From assembly GCF_900105345.1 (NCBI RefSeq), contig NZ_FNSN01000003.1, forward strand, positions 62,001-126,000: 64,000 nt of DNA. The letters run 5' to 3'. Below, piece by piece: positions 8,356-14,806 of the stretch (position 1 is its first letter; every line of letters starts with the position of its first letter). Made by a program: the position numbers and the translations under genes. The notes beneath the pieces were generated by a model. The model did not search any database, had not been told where the DNA came from, and saw only the letters and a list, made by a program, of their open reading frames with translations. This DNA is from Arthrobacter woluwensis (GTDB lineage: Bacteria; Actinomycetota; Actinomycetes; Actinomycetales; Micrococcaceae).

Positions 8356-8600
8356 CGTTCGATCTTCCATTCCACGGATCGAATCCACTAAACGCGGGAA
8401 TTAAGCGCAGAGGTCGCACATACCACAATCGTAGCAATTCGGGATTAGACCACATTTCAACGCCGGACCCGATCGCCCAGCCCTCAACCCGTCCCATCAC
8501 CAAAAATCAGAGCCGGCGTGAATTGCAGACGAACTGGCATCTCCGAAATTGGACAGAAACCTCCTCCTACGGACTCCATTTCACGGTTATACTCGAAATC
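8356..8600. other. AT-richer intergenic stretch inside the toxin island
   Basis: No gene is supported here. The stretch is richer in A and T than its surroundings and contains one copy of the 52-bp repeat (8409-8460). It separates two immunity-like genes and may be scar sequence from cassette exchange. Confidence 0.4.
8409..8460 (-). repeat. 52-bp island repeat, copy A
   Basis: Matches 14517-14568 at 43 of 52 positions in the same orientation, including AGAGGTCGCACATA without mismatch. Both copies lie downstream (minus-strand sense) of an immunity-like gene, so the element may mark cassette ends. Confidence 0.6.
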
Positions 8601-9137
8601 CTAGGACAGTCCGGCGGAAAGTGGCTCTATCAGAGTCAGCGCATCGGAAATATTGGTATAGTATGGCACGCCAAATAGCTCGAGTGTCGGCAATCCCAAT
8701 TCGGATCCAAATATCACCAATTCCCAGCTGTTATCCGCCCAGCAAGCCCAGTTCGGATATTTTCCGGAGATTGCCGCGCTAGTTGCCGCGCAATAGTTAT
8801 CTTCAACGGGATTCATCAGCGCCCCCCAGTACGAGTCAGGCGTCATGCTTGCCACGTTGATGGAATCCGCGCGGGAGTGCAGGGTTCGCGAATTGCGAGA
8901 TTCGCCCACTCCCACAAGATCGATATAACGATCACCGACGCGATCTGCGAAGGTCTTTAGCACGCCAGAAAAATCTCGATTTAGAAAGTAATCCCAATGA
9001 AAATAAGCCTTGTGACCAAAACTGTGGCGAAACGGATTTGCCGGAAGATGACTGTCTAGGGCGAATATGCGGGAAAGTCTTGCATGAGCCTCCCCCCACG
9101 GGCGTATCTCGCGACCGTCCTCCGCGTTTTCACTCAT
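8601..9137 (-). CDS. Hypothetical protein, possible immunity protein
   Basis: 178-residue cytoplasmic protein with no recognised domain. It is rich in aromatic residues (FGHKAYFHWDYFLNRDFSGV and YPNWACWADNSWELVIFG), and its C-terminal part, with LFGVPYYTNISDALTLI, looks like a small mixed alpha/beta fold. GGAGG lies 9 nt before the start. Base composition is clearly more AT-rich than the Rhs core. It follows the cassette-1 partner gene on the same strand and is probably a second immunity gene retained after cassette replacement. No toxin tip in the window is assigned to it. Confidence 0.6.
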   Translation of the reverse strand: MSENAEDGREIRPWGEAHARLSRIFALDSHLPANPFRHSFGHKAYFHWDYFLNRDFSGVLKTFADRVGDRYIDLVGVGESRNSRTLHSRADSINVASMTPDSYWGALMNPVEDNYCAATSAAISGKYPNWACWADNSWELVIFGSELGLPTLELFGVPYYTNISDALTLIEPLSAGLS

Positions 9138-9339
9138 TCGTTCCGCCTCCGCGCCAGCCCAGTCGGACCTTCAATGTTGCTTTGAAGGTTCCTTCGATGC
9201 GGTATTCGAGCACATGCCCCCGAGGCCAAGACGGGCACGTAACCAACGCCTTCTCCGAAGCACCTCATGTCATCAGCACCAAAGGTCCTTGGTACTTAGT
9301 CGTACGACAACCACAGGAGCGAAAGGCTTTCGCTATCAG

Positions 9340-9705
9340 CTACTCTCGTCGACCATCTGGGAACTCCTTCCACGGATCATACGCTCTTAGCCGCGGCCCT
9401 AAAAGACCCCTTAGGTATGAACCCAATTCGCCCGGGTCCGGAATCATTTCGACGCCGCTGACGACTATCAATTCCTGAACCTCATCCGACCCTTCAATAT
9501 AAGCGCATTCCAGCCAACTTAGGATTGCACCTGCGACATCCCGATCCTTTGGACTTCTATTTGCCAGCCATCGAACGATGTCCGACATAACAAGGTGCGG
9601 CAACATCTCGCCAAAATTGTCTTCAAGAGACTCGTCAAGAATAGGCCTCAACAAAGGAAATGCTTGAACTAAATTTCCAATAAACTGTTCTGTTTGACTT
9701 TTCAT
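9340..9705 (-). CDS. Putative immunity protein of Rhs cassette 1 (DUF7674-like)
   Basis: 121-residue acidic protein. FGEMLPHLVMSDIVRWLANR followed by a helical region with LECAYIEGSDEVQELIVVSG recalls the DUF7674 group of small helical proteins found beside polymorphic toxins; this match is from memory and moderate. Its ATG overlaps the stop of the upstream Rhs cassette by 4 bp (9702-9705), so it would be translationally coupled to it. Coupling to a toxin C-terminus is the usual layout for a cognate immunity gene. Confidence 0.72.
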   Translation of the reverse strand: MKSQTEQFIGNLVQAFPLLRPILDESLEDNFGEMLPHLVMSDIVRWLANRSPKDRDVAGAILSWLECAYIEGSDEVQELIVVSGVEMIPDPGELGSYLRGLLGPRLRAYDPWKEFPDGRRE

Positions 9706-11681
9706 ATCCCACCCTTCAGTGCGCTGGATAGCTCATCAAGCAGACTTTGGGCAACAAGTCGATCGGAGAAGGAAGCAGCAGCATTTTTCCTGAGCCAGTT
9801 TTCAAGCCCACGCACCGTTTCTTGGCCCTTCACGAGGTGCATCCGCCCGCTCGTTGCATTTCCCGTGCTCAATTCATTTCGGATCGCATCCATGGTCGTT
9901 CCGTTCCCGACTCTCTGTGGATTTCGGACTCCCTTGTATAGGTTATTAATGAGGTTCTGCAATTTTGGACTACTTACGCGAGGAGTCGCCAGGAAGTCAT
10001 CGTCGTCGTCGGGAGTCGAGAAGCCAGCCTTGGAAGGGGGTTGGCCACCTCCGGAGCCTCCGCTTGAACCTGAGCCGGCGGCCGCCTGAGTGGCTAGTCC
10101 TTCTTTACCCAGTTTAGCTGTCGCGGCCTCCGAGGCGGCCTTCAGGCGAGCGTTCTCTGCCAGCCCCGCCGCACGCCTGGCCGCTGCGGCTGCCGCGGCA
10201 GCTGCAGAAGGGTCATACCCACCAAACGAACCACTGCCACCGCTCTGAGCGGACTCCGAAGACACACCCCAATCCGCGTACTGAGGCGGGTACCCCCATC
10301 CGCCACCACCGACATAACCACTCCCACCGCCACCACTGTAGGAACTCGAAGAACCCACGCTCGTAGTTGTAAAAGTAATTCCTCGCCAGGGGACACCTGA
10401 GGGGGCTGTGATAGGAGGCGGATTACCGCCGTAAAGGAACCATGACCAAATGTCGCTGGTGCGACTCTGCCCTCCACCACCAAGCATTCCTGCGAACTGA
10501 CCTGCAGCCAGTCCAGCGGCGGTAGCTCCAGCGGTTATTCGTACACCGACCGATGCCCCTGCACGAGACATGGCAGCCGACTCTCCGCTGGCGATGCTGA
10601 TGCCGCCGCCCGCACCAACTCCGGTGATTTCGCCGACGCCTTTACCACCACACATGTCGCACATGTACCGCGACAACAGTCCAGACGGGTCCGAGTAGTT
10701 AATTGGATCGTGCCCTGCATAGGCGTAGGGGCTTGATCCGCTAACCGGTGTTGCGTTGAATACTGGGTCTGGGGCGGTGAATACACCCAGGACCGGGTCG
10801 TAGTCGCGGGCGCCGACCTGGGTCAGGGAGCTTTGTGTGTCGGCGAGCTTGCCCAAGTACCCATGGGCTGCGCCGAAGCCGGTCTGGCTTGCAGCATTAG
10901 TTCCTGATCCTGCCGGTTGAACAGGCTGAGCCGTCAGAGCAGCGGTGCCCACGGCTTGTTGGGTCGGGCCCCGGATCAGGCCGTAAGGGTCGGTGTAGCG
11001 AGCCACGGTCGTGACCCCGGCCGTCGCGGTTGACGGCAGCACCAGGGTCTGAGCCGTGCCCACACCATCGCCAAGCACGATCGCGTACTGGACGACACCG
11101 CCCTTAGCACTACGCTGCGCGACCGTCTTACCCAGGAAAGAATAGGACCGGGTTGCACTCGCTTCACCTGTCACCGGGGCGAATGCTGTGGTGATGCCCA
11201 GCGCCAACGTGACACCGGTGGCGTCCTTGATACCAATCAGATTCCCGGCCGCCGTATAGAAGCGCGAGCTGTCACCAGATGCGCTGGTGCCAGGCGATTG
11301 CCCTGCGGTGTTCGGATTAGGATTCAGCGCCGAGCCCGACGTGCCCGACGTGGCCGTGATCTTGCCGTCTGCCGAGTATTTCAGCGTCTGACCGGCACGA
11401 CCGGTCATACGGCCTGCAACATCCCAGGCAAACGTCTGCGATGAAGCCGTTCCCGAGGCCGGCGTGGTGGTCACCTGAGACAGGTGGTGCGTGCCGGCTT
11501 CGTAGGAGTAGCTTTCCGTCGAGGCCAAAGCACCCGACGCGCTGAAGCGTTTGACCTGTGCCCGGTCGCCACCATCGGTGTAGGTGTACGTCTGGGCGTA
11601 CGGCGCCACACCGCCAAGGCCGGCCACACTCGTGGCAGAGGCAGCAGGAGCGGCACCACACGATGCTGCGGGCGTCCACAC
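9702..11681 (-). CDS. 5'-truncated Rhs cassette 1 with distinct toxin tip
   Basis: Orphan C-terminal half of an Rhs protein (659 residues from a GTG at 11681). From about 10061 to 11686 it is almost base-for-base the same as 15170-16795 of the full Rhs gene; I noticed one mismatch, at 11207. It lacks the signal peptide and most YD repeats, has no visible ribosome site, and an in-frame stop lies just upstream of the homology break at 11686. It contains the core end (DYDPVLGVF, NYSDPSGL), the CDMCGGK motif, the linker and the junction GFSTPDDDD. The last 97 residues (from 9995 down) form a different tip with LQNLINNLYKGVRNPQRVG, GTTMDAIRNELSTG and LENWLRKN. I do not recognise an enzymatic class. 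It is probably silent unless recombined into the full gene. Confidence 0.8.
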   Translation of the reverse strand: MWTPAASCGAAPAASATSVAGLGGVAPYAQTYTYTDGGDRAQVKRFSASGALASTESYSYEAGTHHLSQVTTTPASGTASSQTFAWDVAGRMTGRAGQTLKYSADGKITATSGTSGSALNPNPNTAGQSPGTSASGDSSRFYTAAGNLIGIKDATGVTLALGITTAFAPVTGEASATRSYSFLGKTVAQRSAKGGVVQYAIVLGDGVGTAQTLVLPSTATAGVTTVARYTDPYGLIRGPTQQAVGTAALTAQPVQPAGSGTNAASQTGFGAAHGYLGKLADTQSSLTQVGARDYDPVLGVFTAPDPVFNATPVSGSSPYAYAGHDPINYSDPSGLLSRYMCDMCGGKGVGEITGVGAGGGISIASGESAAMSRAGASVGVRITAGATAAGLAAGQFAGMLGGGGQSRTSDIWSWFLYGGNPPPITAPSGVPWRGITFTTTSVGSSSSYSGGGGSGYVGGGGWGYPPQYADWGVSSESAQSGGSGSFGGYDPSAAAAAAAAARRAAGLAENARLKAASEAATAKLGKEGLATQAAAGSGSSGGSGGGQPPSKAGFSTPDDDDDFLATPRVSSPKLQNLINNLYKGVRNPQRVGNGTTMDAIRNELSTGNATSGRMHLVKGQETVRGLENWLRKNAAASFSDRLVAQSLLDELSSALKGGI

Positions 11682-11686
11682 CGAGG
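10061..11686 (-). repeat. Rhs core duplication, cassette 1 copy
   Basis: About 1.6 kb nearly identical to 15170-16795 (constant offset of 5109 bp). It ends sharply at GGCGTCCACACCGAGG on one side and just after the poly-Asp junction coding region on the other. Confidence 0.85.
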
Positions 11687-11693
11687 TAGCCGG

Positions 11694-12126
11694 GCTTCTG
11701 CCGATGACTCACGTCCTGTGCCGGCGGGTTTACCGCCACCGGCACAGGACTATTTTTGACGGCGAGGTCAGTCTCGACCAGGTGCTCGTGAAGGACCTGG
11801 ACCTCCATTGAAGAACGCTGGCGCCGCGCGCCAACTAACAAGATCTCACCAAACCAGCCCACCACGCCGCTGGGCAGGGCCCACCGTTGTGAGGCGAGCC
11901 AAGCACCCGCCACCACAACCTCCCCATTCAGTGTCGAGCCCGTTAGCTATCCCTTCGCACTCACAGCCGACGGACGTAGACCCGCAGATAGTTGGCTGTG
12001 AAATTGACGAGGTATCCACGACACCCCAGCTTCGGCCCACCTGAGACTCTGATGGTCCGACAATCGCTTCGCAGAAACTTACGGAATCCGGGCCTGGCGC
12101 AAATGTCTCATGTCCGCAGCGATAAC
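11694..12126. other. 433-bp gap between cassettes, no gene supported
   Basis: The gap lies between the cassette-2 partner gene and cassette 1. No open frame here has convincing coding character. It begins with a strong hairpin plus T-run (11713-11757) and otherwise shows no repeat or insertion-sequence end that I can identify. The abrupt junction at 11686 indicates that this DNA was joined to a broken Rhs gene. Confidence 0.5.
11713..11757 (+). terminator. Hairpin with T-run
   Basis: GTCCTGTGCCGG (11713-11724) pairs with CCGGCACAGGAC (11739-11750), with extra internal pairing, followed by TATTTTT. This is an intrinsic terminator shape for + strand transcription, although no + strand gene is present. 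It may belong to a foreign fragment, or insulate cassette 1 from antisense transcription. Confidence 0.5.
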
Positions 12127-12471
12127 CTACCAGTCGAGATCCAGGGTGCCATCACGGAATCCACGAATCGTGTACTCAGCGTCAACGGCATAAAGAGTGG
12201 AACCTTGCTCAAGTTCTTCAAGGACCCGAATCGCCTCATCTGGCGAAAATTTTAGCGCATCCGTCGCGGCCAGAAGCCGCACCACTTCGCTTGAATCATT
12301 GAGCAGGTCAAGTATTGCTTGCTGCCCCTCAGCCGTAGCTCGAATGGCTTTAGCAAATACGTGATGTTTACGAAACGCTATATTGGCCTTCCTCGGTTCG
12401 GAACTCAGATGACTCCAGGCGATCGCCATCTCACGATACACACCGGAAATTCCCTCATTCGGCGACGTCAC
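12127..12471 (-). CDS. DUF2019-like immunity protein of Rhs cassette 2
   Basis: 114-residue helical protein resembling DUF2019 (HEAT-like) proteins: an AIAW helix, then KHHVFAKAIRATAEGQQAIL, then the conserved LLNDSSEVVRLLAATDALKF, SPDEAIRVLEELEQG and a C-terminal acidic tail. DUF2019 proteins are often seen beside polymorphic toxins. The ATG overlaps the cassette-2 stop by 4 bp (12468-12471), so the pair would be translationally coupled. Protection against the cassette-2 nuclease-like tip is inferred from this arrangement. Confidence 0.75.
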   Translation of the reverse strand: MTSPNEGISGVYREMAIAWSHLSSEPRKANIAFRKHHVFAKAIRATAEGQQAILDLLNDSSEVVRLLAATDALKFSPDEAIRVLEELEQGSTLYAVDAEYTIRGFRDGTLDLDW

Positions 12472-14261
12472 GGCAGTGGACCTCCATTCTGAATTATGTC
12501 CGTGATCCTCATGCTGAAATTATACTGCTCTCTAAAGCTCTGCCCAGATAGCCAATCTCTAATCGTCTTGTTACTCGTAAAACCACGAACGGACGAGTAG
12601 TAATTGGCCTTGGCTTGATTTATTGCACTAGGTACGGGATTGAGGTTTCTTGGATTGTGTATTATTCGAGGGTCGAATCCGCTCCGTTTATCTGATATCT
12701 GGGACTGCTCCACCACGTGATCGTAGACGTTCCCATCGCCCGGCGATCCCATCGACCTCTTCGCTGAACGGAACGAACTAAAACCCTCCGCGGGATCTGG
12801 GTCATTCTCATCATCATCGGGCGTGGAGAAACCGGTTCCACCCGGAGGCTTGTTACCTGCCCCACCGCTCGAACCTGATCCAGACGCGGCCTGAGCCGCC
12901 AGACCTTCTTTGCCCAGCTTAGCTGTCGCGGCCTCAGAGGCTGCTTTCAGGCGAGCATTTTCGGCCAATCCGGCGGCACGTCGCTCAGCTGCGGCAGCCG
13001 CAGCGGCAGCCGCAGCAGCATATCCGGCACTTGAGGACTGCCCTGAACCAGGCACGTAGCCCCAGTCAGCGCCTCCATCTCCGTAGTTGGGCGAGTAGCC
13101 AGCTCCATAGTCGTCCTCAAAGCCGGCACCGCTGCCCCCTCCATACGAAATGGATGACCCCACACTTGTTCGGTAAAACCGAAGGCTCGCACGAGAATCA
13201 GCGTAGACCGAGCCATCACCGCTGTAGTAGGTGTATCGCGAGCCAGCGCCGCCGGCACGTGCTCCACTACTACCGGAACTTCCCAAGTTTTGGAGCGAGC
13301 TCGCAATCGACCCAAGGAGACGCCCGATGGACGCAATCCGATCCCAGAAGCTCGGTCCGAGCGTCCTAAGTACAGTGGACGCACCTCCAGCGGCGCCACC
13401 GCCTCCAACACCAGTAATTTCGCCAATGGGTTTACCGCCACACATATCGCACTTGACAGCCGTCAGCCCACTCGGGTCCGAGTAGTTGATCGGATCGTGC
13501 CCTGCATAGGCGTAGGGGCTTGAGCCGCTAACCGGTGTTGCGTTGAACACTGGGTCCGGGGCGGTGAATACACCCAGGACCGGGTCGTAATCCCGGGCGC
13601 CGACCTGGGTCAGGGAGCTTTGTGTATCGGCGAGCTTGCCCAAGTACCCATGGGCTGCGCCGAAGCCGGTCTGGCTTGCAGCATTAGTTCCTGACCCTGC
13701 CGGTTGAACAGGCTGAGCCGTCAGAGCAGCGGTGCCCACGGCTTGTTGGGTCGGGCCCCGGATCAGGCCGTAAGGGTCGGTGTAGCGAGCCACGGTCGTG
13801 ACCCCGGCCGTCGCGGTTGACGGCAGCACCAGGGTCTGAGCCGTGCCCACACCATCGCCAAGCACGATCGCGTACTGGACGACACCGCCCTTAGCACTAC
13901 GCTGCGCGACCGTCTTACCCAGGAAAGAATAGGACCGGGTTGCACTCGCTTCACCTGTCACCGGGGCGAATGCTGTGGTGATGCCCAGCGCCAGCGTGAC
14001 ACCGGTGGCGTCCTTGATACCAATCAGATTCCCGGCCGCCGTATAGAAGCGCGAGCTGTCACCAGATGCGCTGGTGCCAGGCGATTGCCCTGCGGTGTTC
14101 GGATTAGGATTCAGCGCCGAGCCCGACGTGCCCGACGTGGCCGTGATCTTGCCGTCTGCCGAGTATTTCAGCGTCTGACCGGCACGACCGGTCATACGGC
14201 CTGCAACATCCCAGGCAAACGTCTGCGATGAAGCCGTTCCCGAGGCCGGCGTGGTGGTCAC
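12468..14261 (-). CDS. 5'-truncated Rhs cassette 2 with HNH-like toxin tip
   Basis: Second orphan Rhs C-terminal cassette (597 residues from a GTG at 14261; Rhs homology continues in frame to 14360, then a stop). The core 13473-14360 matches 15795-16682 of the full gene with a modest number of differences, while the post-core linker (SSFWDRIASIGRLLGSIASS) is its own version. The CDMCGGK motif and the RAAGLAENARLKAASEAATA linker are shared, and GFSTPDDDE marks the junction. The 112-residue tip (12806 down to 12471) carries YDHVVEQSQI, FDPRIIHNPRNLN and INQAKANYYSS, resembling HNH/treble-clef toxin nucleases with His and Asn ligands. Enzyme class is tentative. No promoter or signal peptide is present, so it is probably a silent reserve tip. 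Confidence 0.78.
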   Translation of the reverse strand: MTTTPASGTASSQTFAWDVAGRMTGRAGQTLKYSADGKITATSGTSGSALNPNPNTAGQSPGTSASGDSSRFYTAAGNLIGIKDATGVTLALGITTAFAPVTGEASATRSYSFLGKTVAQRSAKGGVVQYAIVLGDGVGTAQTLVLPSTATAGVTTVARYTDPYGLIRGPTQQAVGTAALTAQPVQPAGSGTNAASQTGFGAAHGYLGKLADTQSSLTQVGARDYDPVLGVFTAPDPVFNATPVSGSSPYAYAGHDPINYSDPSGLTAVKCDMCGGKPIGEITGVGGGGAAGGASTVLRTLGPSFWDRIASIGRLLGSIASSLQNLGSSGSSGARAGGAGSRYTYYSGDGSVYADSRASLRFYRTSVGSSISYGGGSGAGFEDDYGAGYSPNYGDGGADWGYVPGSGQSSSAGYAAAAAAAAAAAERRAAGLAENARLKAASEAATAKLGKEGLAAQAASGSGSSGGAGNKPPGGTGFSTPDDDENDPDPAEGFSSFRSAKRSMGSPGDGNVYDHVVEQSQISDKRSGFDPRIIHNPRNLNPVPSAINQAKANYYSSVRGFTSNKTIRDWLSGQSFREQYNFSMRITDIIQNGGPLP

Positions 14262-14360
14262 CTGAGACAGGTGGTGTGTGCCGGCTTCGTAGGAGTAGTT
14301 CTCCGTCGAGGCAAGAGCTCCCGATGACCCGAAGCGCTTAACCTGGGCCCGGTCGCCACC
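13473..14360 (-). repeat. Rhs core duplication, cassette 2 copy
   Basis: About 0.89 kb matching 15795-16682 at a constant 2322-bp offset with scattered substitutions. The match stops abruptly at GGTCGCCACC. Confidence 0.8.
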
Positions 14361-14572
14361 AGGGCAAGAGGACGACTATCGCCACCCTCTCGGAATGTTC
14401 CAAGTCGATTCGAATGGCATCACCACCATTTACTCTCACATTGGCGACATACGCGGCTGCTCGCAGGGCATCCTCAACTGGACGGCCCTGAGGTCTGCCG
14501 AGGCCCCGACTTCACAAGAGGTCGCACATAACCCAATCATCACAATTCGAAATTAGGCCACAATTCAAGGGT
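14361..14572. other. Junction DNA upstream of cassette 2
   Basis: Unrelated to Rhs. On the + strand one frame stays open from the Rhs break to a TAG at 14556-14558 and reads like protein (HPLGMFQVDSNGITTIYSH, IRGCSQGILNWTALR), but has no start or ribosome site, so it may be a gene fragment caught at the recombination junction. Its end overlaps repeat copy B. Confidence 0.35.
14517..14568 (-). repeat. 52-bp island repeat, copy B
   Basis: Partner of 8409-8460 (43 of 52 identical, same orientation). It starts 5 bp beyond the stop of the main Rhs partner gene. Confidence 0.6.
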
Positions 14573-14806
14573 CTATTCGTCACCTGATAGCTGCTTTCTC
14601 GCCGCTTCAACGATGGACTTGTAGTCGTCCCTAAAGGGTTCGGGCAGCTCGGACTCAAGCATCGCAATAACAGCCCAAATTGTCTTCATTTCAGCCGGGC
14701 CCCCGAAAGGAATATCCTCCAAACCCTCGTCTATATTGTTCAACCATTCGAACAGCACCAGTGCTTCAGGCCGCGTGAGCCGAAGCGTCACAACATCATC
14801 CGCCAC
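14573..14806 (-). CDS. Putative immunity protein for the colicin-D-like Rhs tip
   Basis: 77-residue acidic helical protein (VVTLRLTRPEALVLFEWLNN, then IDEGLEDIPFGGPAE, then ELPEPFRDDYKSIVEAARKQ). It starts with GTG at 14806, inside the end of the full Rhs gene (11-bp overlap), with GGAGG upstream, so it is translationally coupled to the toxin. Size and charge resemble the roughly 90-residue colicin D immunity protein, although I do not recognise direct sequence similarity. The immunity role is inferred from coupling. Confidence 0.72.
   Translation of the reverse strand: MADDVVTLRLTRPEALVLFEWLNNIDEGLEDIPFGGPAEMKTIWAVIAMLESELPEPFRDDYKSIVEAARKQLSGDE

Noticed and set aside
11713-11750. Integron-type attC site
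   Set aside because: Hairpin followed by a T-run fits a terminator better; no integrase or attC core sites seen.
11317-11916. Possible transposase remnant on the minus strand between cassettes
   Set aside because: No DDE motif, no terminal inverted repeats or target duplication; most of the frame is an out-of-frame reading of the Rhs core.
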